NCBI RefSeq assembly: GCF_050948175.1
Contig: NW_027490219.1
Location: forward strand, 1-64,000
DNA from: Xylocopa sonorina
Taxonomy: Eukaryota; Arthropoda; Insecta; Hymenoptera; Apidae
Length of the DNA: 64,000 nt
Direction of reading: 5' to 3'
Below, piece after piece: positions 26,515 through 40,970 of this stretch (position 1 is the stretch's first letter; each line of letters opens with the position of its first letter). The position numbers and the translations under genes are program-made. The notes beneath the pieces were generated by a model that had not been told where the DNA came from, did no database searches, and was given only the letters and a program-made list of their open reading frames with translations.

Positions 26515-29099
26515 ATAGAGTTCTAATGCTTCTTAAAACGCGATATCGCATCTCATTTCTATGTTTCATGGTAGGATGTAAAATTATTTGCGAAGTGTTA
26601 TGTATTCCTCGCCTACACTTCAAGTGAATGTAAATGCGACACTTCCTTGCAAGGAAGTAGCGATTGCAGATGTCTACGTATCGAAGAAATAGAGTTCAAA
26701 TGCTTCTTAAAACGAGATATTGCATCTTATATCGATGTTTCATGATAAGATATAATATACATTGCCAAGTGTTATGCATTCCTCGTCTACGATTCAAATG
26801 AATGTAAATGCGACACTTCCTTGCAAGGAAATAGCGTTTGCAAATGTCTACGTATCGTAGCAATAGAGTTCTTATGATTCTTAAAACGCGATATCGCATC
26901 TCATTTCTATGTTTCATGGTAAGATATAATATGATTTGCGAAGTGTCATGTATTCGGCGTCTACGCTTCAAATGAATGTAAATGCGACACTTCCTCGCTA
27001 GGAAATAGCGTTTGAAGATGTCTACGTGTCGTAGCAATAGAGTTCATATGATTCTTAAAACGCGATATCGCATCTCATTTCTATGTTTCATGGTAAGATA
27101 TACTATGATTTGCGAAGTGTCATGTATTCCTCGTCTACACTTCAAATGAATGTAAATGCGACACTTCCTCGCTAGGAAATAGCGTTTGCAGATGTCTACG
27201 TATCGTAGCAATAGAGTTCATATGATTCTTAAAACGCGATATCGCATCTCATTTCTATGTTTCATGGTAGGATATAACATAATTTGCGAAGTGTTATGTA
27301 TTCCTCGTCTACACTTCAAATGAATGTGAATGCGATACTTCCTCGCTAGGAAATAGCGTTTGCAGATGTCTACGTATCGTAGCAATAGCTTTCTAATGCT
27401 TCTTAAAACGCGATATCGCATCTCATTTCTATGTTTCATGGTAAGATATAATATGATTTGCGAAGAGTCATGTATTCCTCGTCTACGATTCAAATGAATG
27501 TAAATGCGACACTTCCTTGCAAGGAAATAGCGTTTGCAGATGTCTACGTATCGTAGCAATAGAGTTCTTATGATTCTTAAAACGCGATATCGCATCTCAT
27601 TTCTTTGTTTCATGGTAAGATATAATATGATTTGCGAAGTATCATGTATTCCTCGTCTACACTTCAAACGAATGTAAATGCGACACTTCCTTGAAAGGAA
27701 ATAGCGATTGCAAATGTCTACGTATCGAAGCAATAGAGTTCAAAAGCTTCTTAAAACTAGATATTGCATCTCATATCTATGTTTCATGGTAAGATATAAT
27801 ATTATTTGCGAAGTGTCATGTATTCCTCGTCTACACTTCAAATAGATGTGAATGCGACACTTCCTCGCTAGGAAATAGCGTTTGCAGATGTCTACGTATC
27901 GTAGCAATAGATTTCTAATGCTTCTTAAAACGCGATATCGCATCTCATTTCTATGTTTCATAGTAAGATATAATATGATTTGCGAAGTGTCATGTATTCC
28001 TCGTCTACGATTCAAATGAATGTAAATGCGACACTTCCTTGCAAGGAAATAGCGTTTGCAGATGTCTACGTATCGTAGCAATAGAGTTCTTATGATTCTT
28101 AAAACGCGATATCGCATCTCATTTCTTTGTTTCATGGTAAGATATAATATGATTTGCGAAGTATCATGTATTCCTCGTCTACACTTCAAACGAATGTAAA
28201 TGCGACACTTCCTTGAAAGGAAATAGCGATTGCAGATGTCTACGTATCGAAGCAATAGAGTTCAAAAGCTTCTTAAAACTAGATATTGCATCTCATATCT
28301 ATGTTTCATGGTAAGATATAATATTATTTGCGAAGTGTCATGTATTCCTCGTCTACACTTGAAATGAATGTGAATGCGACTCTTCCTCGATAGGAAATAG
28401 CGTTTGCAGATGTCTACGTATCGTAGCAATAGAGTTCATATGATTCTTAAAACGCGATATCGCATCTCATTTCTATGTTTCATGGTAGGATGTAAAATTA
28501 TTTGCGAAGTGTTATGTATTCCTCGCCTACACTTCAAGTGAATGTAAATGCGACACTACCTTGCAAGGAAGTAGCGATTGCAGATGTCTACGTATGGAAG
28601 CAATAGAGTTCAAATGCTTCTTAAAACGAGATATTGCATCTTATATCTATGTTTCATGATAAGATATAATATACATTGCGAAGTGTTATGCATTCCTCGT
28701 CTACGATTCAAATGAATGTAAATGCGACACTTCCTTGCACGGAAATAGCGTTTGCAGATGTCTACGTATCGTAGCAATAGAGCTCTTATGGTTCTTAAAA
28801 TGCGATATCGCATCTCATTTCTATGTTTCATGGTAAGATATAATATGATTCGCGAAGGGTCATGTATTCCTCGTCTACACTTCAAATGAATGTGAATGCG
28901 ACACTTCCTCGCTAGGAAATAGCGTTTGCAGATGTCTACGTATCGTAGCAATAGAGTTCATATGATTCTTAAAACGCGATGTCGCATCTCATTTCTATGT
29001 TTCATGGTAAGATATAATATGATTTGCGAAGTGTCATGTATTCCTCGTCTACACTTCAAATGAATGTAAATGCGACACTTCCTTGCTAGGAAATAGCGT

Positions 29100-31534
29100 C
29101 TGCAGATGTCTAGGTATCGTAGCAATAGCTTTCTAATGCTTCTTAAAACGCGATATCGCATCTCATTTCTATGTTTCATGGTAAGATGTAATATGATTTG
29201 CGAAGTGTTATGTATTCCTCGTCTACACTTCAAATGAATGTAATTGCGACACTTCCTTGCAAGGAAATAGCGTTTGCAGGTGTCTACGTATCGAAGCAAT
29301 GGAGTTCTTATGATTCTTAAAACGCGATATCGCATCTCATTTCTATGTTTCATGGTAAGATATAATATGATTTGCGAAGTGTCATGTATTCCTCGTCTAC
29401 ACTTGAAATGAATGTGAATGCGACTCTTCCTCGATAGGAAATAGCGTTTGCAGATGTCTACGTATCGTAGCAATAGAGTTCATATGATTCTTAAAACGCG
29501 ATATCGCATCTCATTTCTATGTTTCATGGTAGGATATAACATAATTTGCGAAGTGTTATGTATCCCTCGTCTACACTTCAAATGAATGTGAATGCGATAC
29601 TTCCTCGCTAGGAAATAGCGTTTGCAGATGTCTACGTATCGAAGAAATAGAGTTCAAATGCTTCTTAAAACGAGATATTGCATCTTATATCTATGTTTCA
29701 TGATAAGATATAATATACATTGCCAAGTGTTATGCATTCCTCGTCTACGATTCAAATGAATGTAAATGCGACACTTCCTTGCAAGGAAATAGCGTTTGCA
29801 AATGTCTACGTATCGTAGCAATAGAGTTCTTATGATTCTTAAAACGCGATATCGCATCTCATTTCTATGTTTCATGGTAAGATATAATATGATTTGCGAA
29901 GTGTCATGTATTCGGCGTCTACGCTTCAAATGAATGTAAATGCGACACTTCCTCGCTAGGAAATAGCGTTTGAAGATATCTACGTATCGTAGCAATAGAG
30001 TTCATATGATTCTTAAAACGCGATATCGCATCTCATTTCTATGTTTCATGGTAAGATATAATATGATTTGCGAAGTGTCATGTATTCCTCGTCTACACTT
30101 CAAATGAATGTAAATGCGACACTTCCTCGCTAGGAAATAGCGTTTGCAGATGTCTACGTATCGTAGCAATAGATTTCTAATGCTTCTTAAAACGCGATAT
30201 CGCATCTCATTTCTATGTTTCATAGTAAGATATAATATGATTTGCGAAGTGTCATGTATTCCTCGTCTACACTTCAAATGAATGTAAATGCGACACTTCC
30301 TTGCAAGGAAATAGCGTCTGCAGATGTCTAGGTATCGTAGCAATAGCTTTCTAATGCTTCTTAAAACGCGATATCGCATCTCATTTCTATGTTTCATGGT
30401 AAGATGTAATATGATTTGCGAAGTGTTATGTATTCCTCGTCTACACTTCAAATGAATGTAATTGCGACACTTCCTTGCAAGGAAATAGCGTTTGCAGGTG
30501 TCTACGTATCGAAGCAATGGAGTTCTTATGATTCTTAAAACGCGATATCGCATCTCATTTCTATGTTTCATGGTAAGATATAATATGATTTGCGAAGTGT
30601 CATGTATTCCTCGTCTACACTTGAAATGAATGTGAATGCGACTCTTCCTCGATAGGAAATAGCGTTTGCAGATGTCTACGTATCGTAGCAATAGAGTTCA
30701 TATGATTCTTAAAACGCGATATCGCATCTCATTTCTATGTTTCATGGTAGGATATAACATAATTTGCGAAGTGTTATGTATCCCTCGTCTACACTTCAAA
30801 TGAATGTGAATGCGATACTTCCTCGCTAGGAAATAGCGTTTGCAGATGTCTACGTATCGAAGAAATAGAGTTCAAATGCTTCTTAAAACGAGATATTGCA
30901 TCTTATATCTATGTTTCATGATAAGATATAATATACATTGCCAAGTGTTATGCATTCCTCGTCTACGATTCAAATGAATGTAAATGCGACACTTCCTTGC
31001 AAGGAAATAGCGTTTGCAAATGTCTACGTATCGTAGCAATAGAGTTCTTATGATTCTTAAAACGCGATATCGCATCTCATTTCTATGTTTCATGGTAAGA
31101 TATAATATGATTTGCGAAGTGTCATGTATTCGGCGTCTACGCTTCAAATGAATGTAAATGCGACACTTCCTCGCTAGGAAATAGCGTTTGAAGATATCTA
31201 CGTATCGTAGCAATAGAGTTCATATGATTCTTAAAACGCGATATCGCATCTCATTTCTATGTTTCATGGTAAGATATAATATGATTTGCGAAGTGTCATG
31301 TATTCCTCGTCTACACTTCAAATGAATGTAAATGCGACACTTCCTCGCTAGGAAATAGCGTTTGCAGATGTCTACGTATCGTAGCAATAGATTTCTAATG
31401 CTTCTTAAAACGCGATATCGCATCTCATTTCTATGTTTCATAGTAAGATATAATATGATTTGCGAAGTGTCATGTATTCCTCGTCTACACTTCAAATGAA
31501 TGTAAATGCGACACTTCCTTGCAAGGAAATAGCG
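29100..31534 (+). repeat. Tandem duplication of 7 monomers (1,218 bp)
   Basis: About 29100-30316 and 30317-31534 match at an offset of 1,218 bp. Shared rare variants are GAAGCAATGGAG near 29293 and 30511, GTATCCCTCG near 29559 and 30777, and GAAGATATCTACG near 29973 and 31191. Divergence begins after 30316 at GCGTCTGCAG against GCGTTTGCAG. The copies look almost identical, so the event is recent. Confidence 0.85.
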
Positions 31535-33289
31535 TTTGCAGATGTCTACGTATCGTAGCAATAGAGTTCTTATGATTCTTAAAACGCGATATCGCATCTC
31601 ATTTCTTTGTTTCATGGTAAGATATAATATGATTTGCGAAGTATCATGTATTCCTCGTCTACACTTCAAACGAATGTAAATGCGACACTTCCTTGAAAGG
31701 AAATAGCGATTGCAAATGTCTACGTATCGAAGCAATAGAGTTCAAAAGCTTCTTAAAACTAGATATTGCATCTCATATCTATGTTTCATGGTAAGATATA
31801 ATATTATTTGCGAAGTGTCATGTATTCCTCGTCTACACTTCAAATGAATGTGAATGCGACACTTCCTCGCTAGGAAATAGCGTTTGCAGATGTCTACGTA
31901 TCGTAGCAATAGATTTCTAATGCTTCTTAAAACGCGATATCGCATCTCATTTCTATGTTTCATAGTAAGATATAATATGATTTGCGAAGTGTCATATATT
32001 CCTCGTCTACACTTCAAATGAATGTAAATGCGACACTTCCTTGCAAGGAAATAGCGTTTGCAGATGTCTACCTATCGTAGCTATAAAGTTCTAATGCTTC
32101 TTAAAACGCGAAATCGCATCTCATTTCTATGTTTCATGGTAAGATATAATATGATTTGCGAAGTGTCATGTATTCCTCGTCTACGATTCAAATGAATGTA
32201 AATGCGACACTTCCTTGCAAGGAAATAGCGTTTGCAGATGTTTACGTATCGTAGCAATAGAGTTCTTATGATTCTTAAAACGCGATATCGCATCTCATTT
32301 CTATGTTTCATGGTAAGATATAATATGATTTGCGAAGTGTCATGTATTCCTCGTCTACGATTCAACTGAATGTAAATGCGACACTTCCTTGCAAGGAAAT
32401 AGCATTTGCAGATGTCTACGTATCGTAGCAATAGAGTTCTTATGATTCTTAAAACGCGATATCGCATCTCATTTCTTTGTTTCATGGTAAGATATAATAT
32501 GATTTGCGAAGTGTTATGTATTCCTCGTCTACACTTCAAATGAATGTGAATGCGACACTTCCTCGCTAGGAAATAGCGTTTGCAGGTGTCTACGTATCGA
32601 AGAAATAGAGTTCAAATGCTTCTTAAAACGAGATATTGCATCTTATATCTATGTTTCATGATAAGATATAATATACATTGCCAAGTGTTATGCATTCCTC
32701 GTCTACGATTCAAATGAATGTAAATGCGACACTTCCTTGCAAGGAAATAGCGTTTGCAAATGTCTACGTATCGTAGCAATAGAGTTCTTATGATTCTTAA
32801 AACGCGATATCGCATCTCATTTCTATGTTTCATGGTAAGATATAATATGATTTGCGAAGTGTCATGTATTCGGCGTCTACGCTTCAAATGAATGTAAATG
32901 CGACACTTCCTCGCTAGGAAATAGCGTTTGAAGATGTCTACGTATCGTAGCAATAGAGTTCATATGATTCTTAAAACGCGATATCGCATCTCATTTCTAT
33001 GTTTCATGGTAAGATATAATATGATTTGCGAAGTGTCATGTATTCCTCGTCTACACTTCAAATGAATGTAAATGCGACACTTCCTCGCTAGGAAATAGCG
33101 TTTGCAGATGTCTACGTATCGTAGCAATAGCTTTCTAATGCTTCTTAAAACGCGATATCGCATCTCATTTCTATGTTTCATGGTAAGATATAATATGATT
33201 TGCGAAGAGTCATGTATTCCTCGTCTACGATTCAAATGAATGTAAATGCGACACTTCCTTGCAAGGAAATAGCGTTTGCAGATGTCTAC

Positions 33290-35629
33290 GTATCGTAGCA
33301 ATAGATTTCTAATGCTTCTTAAAACGCGACATCGCATCTCATTTCTATGTTTCATGGTAAGATATAATATGATTTGCGAAGTGTTATGTATTCCCCGTCT
33401 ACACTTCAAATGAATGTAAATGCGACACTTCCTTGCAAGGAAATAGCGTTTGCAGATGTCTACGTATCGTAGCAATAGAGTTCTTATGATTCTTAAAACG
33501 CGATATCGCATCTCATTTCTATGTTTCATGGTAAGATATAATATGATTTGCGAAGTGTTATGTATTCCTCGTCTACACTTCAATGGAATGTGAATGCGAC
33601 ACTTCCTCGCTAGGAAATGGCGTTTGCAGATGTCTACGTATCGTAGCAATAGATTTCTAATGCTTCTTAAAACGCGATATCGCATCTCATTTCTATGTTT
33701 CATGGTAAGATATAATATGATTTGCGAGGTGTTATGTATTCCTCGTCTACACTTCAAATGAATGTAAATGCGACACTTCCTTGCAAGGAAATAGCGTTTG
33801 CAGATTTCTACGTATCGTAGCAATAGAGTTCAAATGCTTGTTAAAACGAGATATTGCATATCATATCTATGTTTCATGATAAGATATAATACTCATTGCG
33901 AAGTGTTATGCATTCCTCATCTACGATTCAAATGAATGTAAATGCGACACTTCCTTGCAAGGAAATACCGTTTGCAGATGTCTACGTGTCGTAGCAATAG
34001 ATTTCTAATGCTTCTTAAAACGCGATATCGCATCTCATTTCTATGTTTCATGGTAAGATATAATATGATTTGCGAAGTGTTATGTATTCCTCGTCTACAC
34101 TTCAAATGAATGTAAATGCGACACTTCCTTGCAAGGAAATAGCGTCTGCAGATGTCTACGTATCGTAGCAATAGAGTTCTTATGATTCTTAAAACGCGAT
34201 ATTGCATCCCATTTCTATGTTTCATGGTAAGATATAATATGATTTGCGAAGTGTTATGTATTCCTCGTCTACACTTCAAAGGAATGTGAATGCGATACTT
34301 CCTCGCTTGGAAATAGCGTTTGCAGATGTCTACGTATCGTAGCAATAGATTTCTAATGCTTCTTAAAACGCGATATCGCATCTCATTTCTATGTTTCATG
34401 GTAAGATATAATATGGTTTGCGAAGTGTTATGTATTCCTCGTCTACACTTCAAAGGAATGTGAATGCGACACTTCCTCGCTAGGAAATAGCGTTTGCAGA
34501 TGTCTACGTATCCTAGCAATAGATTTCTAATGCTTCTTAAAACGCGATATCGCATCTCATTTCTATGTTTCATGGTAAGATATAATATGATTTGCGAAGT
34601 GTTATGTATTCCCCGTCTACACTTCAAATGAATGTAAATGCGACACTTCCTTGCAAGGAAATAGCGTTTGCAGATGTCTACGTATCGTAGCAATAGAGTT
34701 CTTATGATTCTTAAAACGCGATATCGCATCTCATTTCTATGTTTCATGGTAACATATAATATGATTTGCGAAGTGTTATGTATTCCTCGTCTACACTTCA
34801 ATGGAATGTGAATACGACACTTCCTCGCTAGGAAATAGCGTTTGCAGATGTCTACGTATCGTAGCAATAGATTTCTAATGCTTCTTAAAACGCGATATCG
34901 CATCTCATTTCTATGTTTCATGGTAAGATATAATATGATTTGCGAGGTGTTATGTATTCCTCGTCTACACTTCAAATGAATGTAAATGCGACACTTCCTT
35001 GCAAGGAAATAGCGTTTGCAGATTTCTACGTATCGTAGCAATAGAGTTCAAATGCTTGTTAAAACGAGATATTGCATATCATATCTATGTTTCATGATAA
35101 GATATAATACTCATTGCGAAGTGTTATGCATTCCTCATCTACGATTCAAATGAATGTAAATGCGACACTTCCTTGCAAGGAAATAGCGTTTGCAGATGTC
35201 TACGTGTCGTAGCAATAGATTTCTAATGCTTCTTAAAACGCGATATCGCATCTCATTTCTATGTTTCATGGTAAGATATAATATGATTTGCGAAGTGTTA
35301 TGTATTCCTCGTCTACACTTCAAATGAATGTAAATGCGACACTTCCTTGCAAGGAAATAGCGTCTGCAGATGTCTACGTATCGTAGCAATAGAGTTCTTA
35401 TGATACTTAAAACGCGATATTGCATCCCATTTCTATGTTTCATGGTAAGATATAATATGATTTGCGAAGTGTTATGTATTCCTCGTCTACACTTCAAAGG
35501 AATGTGAATGCGATACTTCCTCGCTTGGAAATAGCGTTTGCAGATGTCTACGTATCGTAGCAATAGATTTCTAATGCTTCTTAAAACGCGATATCGCATC
35601 TCATTTCTATGTTTCATGGTAAGATATAA
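33290..35629 (+). repeat. Tandem duplication of 7 monomers (1,218 bp) at the start of domain B
   Basis: About 33290-34411 matches 34508-35629. Landmarks in both are ATTCCCCGTC (33389, 34607), CACTTCAATGGAATG (33577, 34795), GCAGATTTCTACG (33801, 35019), CATCCCATTTC (34204, 35422) and CGCTTGGAAATAG (34303, 35521). A few substitutions separate them, such as GTAAGATATAA near 33531 against GTAACATATAA near 34749. Confidence 0.8.
33917..35041 (-). other. Longest repeat-derived open frame, not called as a gene
   Basis: A 374-codon open frame on the minus strand, made of a 58-residue unit repeated about six and a half times (for example RYVDICKRYFLARKCR and TSQIILYLTMKHRNEMRYR). The unit is strongly basic, with about 15 Lys/Arg against 3 Asp/Glu. 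It is open only because 174 is a multiple of three and the local units lack the TGA that most other classes carry at the GTTCATATG or GTTCAAATG junction. I see no signal peptide, known domain, start context or promoter. Many similar but shorter frames exist across the window and are likewise not annotated. Confidence 0.85.
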
Positions 35630-36195
35630 TATTCATTGCGAAGTGTTATGTATTCCTCGTCTACACTTCATATGAATGTAAATGCGACACTTCCTTGCAA
35701 GGAAATAGCGTTTGCAGATGTCTACGTATCGTAGCAACAGTGTTCCTATGATACTTAAAACGCGATACCGTATCTCATTTCTATGTTTCATGGTAAGATA
35801 TAATATGATTTGCGAAGAGTTATGTATTCCTCGTCTACACTTCAAATGAATGTGAATGCGACACTTCCTCGCTAGGAAATAGCGTTTGCAGATGTCTACG
35901 TATCGTAGCAATAGAGTTCTTATGATTCTTAAAACGCGATATCGCATCTCATTTCTATGTTTCATGGTAAGATATAATATGGTTTGCGAAGTGTTATGTA
36001 TTCCTCGTCTACACTTCAAAGGAATGTGAATGCGACACTTCCTCGCTAGGAAATAGCGTTTGCAGATGTCTACGTATCCTAGCAATAGATTTCTAATGCT
36101 TCTTAAAACGCGATATCGCATCACATTTCTATGTTTCATGGTAAGATATAATATGATTTGCGAAGTGTTATGTATTCCCCGTCTACACTTCAAAT

Positions 36196-37940
36196 GAATG
36201 TAAATGCGACACTTCCTTGCAAGGAAATAGCGTTTGCAGATGTCTACGTATCGTAGCAATAGAGTTCTTATGATTCTTAAAACGCGATATCGCATCTCAT
36301 TTCTATGTTTCATGGTAACATATAATATGATTTGCGAAGTGTTATGTATTCCTCGTCTACACTTCAATGGAATGTGATTGCGACACTTCCTCGCTAGGAA
36401 ATAGCGTTTGCAGATGTCTACGTACCGTAGCAATAGATTTCTAATGCTTCTTAAAACGCGATATCGCATCTCATTTCTATGTTTCATGGTAAGATATAAT
36501 ATGATTTGCGAGGTGTTATGTATTCCTCGTCTACACTTCAAATGAATGTAAATGCGACACTTCCTTGCAAGGAAATAGCGTTTGCAGATTTCTACGTATC
36601 GTAGCAATAGAGTTCAAATGCTTGTTAAAACGAGATATTGCATATCATATCTATGTTTCATGATAAGATATAATACTCATTGCGAAGTGTTATGCATTCC
36701 TCGTCTACGATTCAAATGAATGAAAATGCGACACTTCCTTGCAAGGAAATAGCGTTTGCAGATATCTACGTGTCGTAGCAATAGATTTCTAATGCTTCTT
36801 AAAACGCGATATCGCATCTCATTTCTATGTTTCATGGTAAGATATAATATGATTTGCGAAGTGTTATGTATTCCTCGTCTACACTTCAAATGAATGTAAA
36901 TGCGACACTTCCTTGCATGGAAATAGCGGCTGCAGATGTCTACGTATCGTAGCGATAGAGTTCTTATGATTCTCAAAACGCGATATTGCATCCCATTTCT
37001 ATGTTTCATGGTAAGATATAATATGATTTGCGAAGTGTTATGTATTCCTCGGCTACACTTCAAAGGAATGTAAATGCGACACTTCCTTGCAAGGAAATAG
37101 CGTTTGCAGATGTCTACGTATCGTAGCAATAGAGTTCTTATGATTCTTAAAACGCGATATCGCATCTCATTTCTATGTTTCATGGTAACATATAATATGA
37201 TTTGCGAAGTGTTATGTATTCCTCGTCTACACTTCAATGGAATGTGATTGCGACACTTCCTCGCTAGGAAATAGCGTTTGCAGATGTCTACGTACCGTAG
37301 CAATAGATTTCTAATGCTTCTTAAAACGCGATATCGCATCTCATTTCTATGTTTCATGGTAAGATATAATATGATTTGCGAGGTGTTATGTATTCCTCGT
37401 CTACACTTCAAATGAATGTAAATGCGACACTTCCTTGCAAGGAAATAGCGTTTGCAGATTTCTACGTATCGTAGCAATAGAGTTCAAATGCTTGTTAAAA
37501 CGAGATATTGCATATCATATCTATGTTTCATGATAAGATATAATACTCATTGCGAAGTGTTATGCATTCCTCGTCTACGATTCAAATGAATGAAAATGCG
37601 ACACTTCCTCGCAAGGAAATAGCGTTTGCAGATATCTACGTGTCGTAGCAATAGATTTCTAATGCTTCTTAAAACGCGATATCGCATCTCATTTCTATGT
37701 TTCATGGTAAGATATAATATGATTTGCGAAGTGTTATGTATTCCTCGTCTACACTTCAAATGAATGTAAATGCGACACTTCCTTGCATGGAAATAGCGGC
37801 TGCAGATGTCTACGTATCGTAGCGATAGAGTTCTTATGATTCTCAAAACGCGATATTGCATCCCATTTCTATGTTTCATGGTAAGATATAATATGATTTG
37901 CGAAGTGTTATGTATTCCTCGGCTACACTTCAAAGGAATG
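36196..37940 (+). repeat. Local 5-monomer duplication (870 bp) inside the first domain B block
   Basis: 36196-36607 matches 37066-37477, and 36621 to about 37065 matches 37491 to about 37935, both at an offset of 870 bp. The exchange point lies at about 37065-37075. There the variants CTCGGCTAC and AAAGGAATG pass directly into the GTAAATGCGACACTTCCTTG type, whereas the parallel copy at 37921-37960 continues with GTGAATGCGAC and CTCGCTAGG. A single T/C difference separates 36740 and 37610. Confidence 0.8.
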
Positions 37941-40900
37941 TGAATGCGACACTTCCTCGCTAGGAAATAGTGTTTGCAGATGTCTACGTATCCTAGCAAT
38001 AGATTTCTAATGCTTCTTAAAACGCGATATCGCATCTCATTTCTATGTTTCATGGTAAGATATAATATGATTTGCGAAGTGTTATGTATTCCCCGTCTAC
38101 ACTTCAAATGAATGTAAATGCGACACTTCCTTGCAAGGAAATAGCGTTTGCAGATGTCTACGTATCGTAGCAATAGAGTTCTTATGATTCTTAAAACGCG
38201 ATATCGCATCTCATTTCTATGTTTCATGGTAACATATAATATGATTTGCGAAGTGTTATGTATTCCTCGTCTACACTTCAACGGAATGTGATTGCGACAC
38301 TTCCTCGCTACGAAATAGCGTTTGCAGATGTCTACGTATCCTAGCAATAGATTTCTAATGCTTCTTAAAACGCGATATCGCATCTCATTTCTATGTTTCA
38401 TGGTAAGATGTAATATGATTTGCGAAGTTTTATGTATTCCTCGTCTACACTTCAAATGAATCTGAATGCGATACTTCCTCGCTAGGATATAGCGTTTGCA
38501 GATGTCTACGTATCGTAGCAATAGAGTTCATATGATTCTTAAAACGCGAAATCGCATCTCATTTCTATGTTTCATGGCAAGATATAACATGATTTGCGAA
38601 GTGTTATGTATTCCTCGTCTACACTTCAGATGAATGTGAATGCGATACTTCCTCGCTAGGAAATAGCGTTTGCAGATGTCTACGTATCGTAGCAATAGAG
38701 TTCATATGATTCTCAAAACGCGAAATCGCATCTCATTTCTATGTTTCATGGTAAGATATAACATGATTTGCGAAGTGTTATGTATTCCTCGTCTACACTT
38801 CAGATGAATGTGAATGCGATTCTTCCTCGCTAGGAAATAGCGTTTGCAGATGTCTACGTATCGTAGCAATAGTGTTCCTATGATTCTTGAAACGCGATAC
38901 CGTATCTCATTTCTATGTTTCATGGTAAGATATAATATTATTTGCGAAGTGTTATGTATTCCTCGTCTACACTTCAAATGAATGTAAATGCGACACTTCC
39001 TCGCTAGGAAATAGCGTCTGCAGATGTCTAGGTATCGTAGCGATAGAGTTCTAATGCTTCTTAAAACGCGATATCGCATCTCATTTCTATGTTTCATGGT
39101 AAGATATAATATGATTTGCGAAGTGTTATGTGTTCCTCGTCAACAATACAACTGAATGTAAATGCGACACTTCCACGCTAGGAAATAGCGTTTGCAGATG
39201 TCTGCGTATCGTAGCAATGGGGTTCTTATGATTCTTAAAACGCGATATCGCATCTGAATTCTATGTTTCATGGTAAGATATAATATGATTTGCGAAGTGT
39301 CATGTATTCCTCGTCTACACTTCAAATGAATGTAAATGCGACACTTCCTTGCAAAGAAATAGCGTTTGCAGATGTCTGCGTATCGTAGCAATAGATTTCT
39401 AATGCTTCTTAAAACGCGATATCGCATCTCATTTCTATGTTTCATGGTAAGATATAATATGATTTGCGAAGTGTCATGTATTCCTCTTCTACACTTCAAA
39501 TGAATGTAAATGCGACACTTCCTTGCATGGAAATAGGGTTTGCAGATGTCTACCTATCGTAGCAATAGAGTTCAAATGCTTCTTCAAACGAGATATTGCA
39601 TCTCATATCTATGTTTCATGATAAGATATAATATTCATTGCGAAGTGTAATGCATTCCTCGTCTACGATTCAAATGAAAGTAAATGCGACACTTCCTCGC
39701 AAGGAAATAGCGTTTGCAGATGTCTACGTATCGTAGCAATAGAGTTCATATGATTCTTAAAAGGCGATATCGCATCCGATTTTTATGTTTCATGGTAAGA
39801 TATAATATGATTTGCGAAATGTTATGTATTCCCCGTCTACACTTCAAATGAATGTAAATGCGACACTTCCTTGCAAGGAAATAGCGTTTGCAGATGTCTA
39901 CGTATCGTAGCAATAGAGTTCTTATGATTCTTAAAACGCGATATCGCATCTCATTTCTATGTTTCATGGTAACATATAATATGATTTGCGAAGTGTTATG
40001 TATTCCTCGTCTACACTTCAATGGAATGTGAATACGACACTTCCTCGCTAGGAAATAGCGTTTGCAGATGTCTACGTATCGTAGCAATAGATTTCTAATG
40101 CTTCTTAAAACGCGATATCGCATCTCATTTCTATGTTTCATGGTAAGATATAATATGATTTGCGAGGTGTTATGTATTCCTCGTCTACACTTCAAATGAA
40201 TGTAAATGCGACACTTCCTTGCAAGGAAATAGCGTTTGCAGATTTCTACGTATCGTAGCAATAGAGTTCAAATGCTTGTTAAAACGAGATATTGCATATC
40301 ATATCTATGTTTCATGATAAGATATAATACTCATTGCGAAGTGTTATGCATTCCTCATCTACGATTCAAATGAATGTAAATGCGACACTTCCTTGCAAGG
40401 AAATAGCGTTTGCAGATGTCTACGTGTCGTAGCAATAGATTTCTAATGCTTCTTAAAACGCGATATCGCATCTCATTTCTATGTTTCATGGTAAGATATA
40501 ATATGATTTGCGAAGTGTTATGTATTCCTCGTCTACACTTCAAATGAATGTAAATGCGACACTTCCTTGCAAGGAAATAGCGTCTGCAGATGTCTACGTA
40601 TCGTAGCAATAGAGTTCTTATGATACTTAAAACGCGATATTGCATCCCATTTCTATGTTTCATGGTAAGATATAATATGATTTGCGAAGTGTTATGTATT
40701 CCTCGTCTACACTTCAAAGGAATGTGAATGCGATACTTCCTCGCTTGGAAATAGCGTTTGCAGATGTCTACGTATCGTAGCAATAGATTTCTAATGCTTC
40801 TTAAAACGCGATATCGCATCTCATTTCTATGTTTCATGGTAAGATATAATATTCATTGCGAAGTGTTATGTATTCCTCGTCTACACTTCATATGAATGTA

Positions 40901-40970
40901 AATGCGACACTTCCTTGCAAGGAAATAGCGTTTGCAGATGTCTACGTATCGTAGCAACAGTGTTCCTATG

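Larger units (their letters stand above)
15562..27733 (+). repeat. Long-range duplicated block, offset 9,917 bp (57 monomers minus 1 bp)
   Basis: About 15.56-17.8 kb corresponds to about 25.48-27.7 kb. Both copies contain the same 1-bp deletion in GGTATCGAGCAATAG (junctions 16593/16594 and 26510/26511), the unusual TATCGAAGAAATAG unit near 16763 and 26680, and the same order of units afterwards. The copies differ by scattered substitutions, for example ATTCCGCGTCTACG against ATTCGGCGTCTACG. The feature spans both copies and the unrelated units between them. Confidence 0.75.
1..33290 (+). repeat. Satellite domain A
   Basis: Compared with the rest of the array, this part is rich in units ending GAAGTGTCATG. 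It carries a recurring unit class with ATATACATTGC, at about 2570, 3270, 5880, 9010, 10570, 11970, 20490, 23630 and 28670, with a GCCAAG sub-variant at about 26.76, 29.72, 30.94 and 32.68 kb. The spacing of these markers is irregular but always a whole number of monomers apart from the known 1-bp slips. This is expected when blocks of different size have been duplicated over one another. The right boundary is approximate, being where domain B variants begin. Confidence 0.75.
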
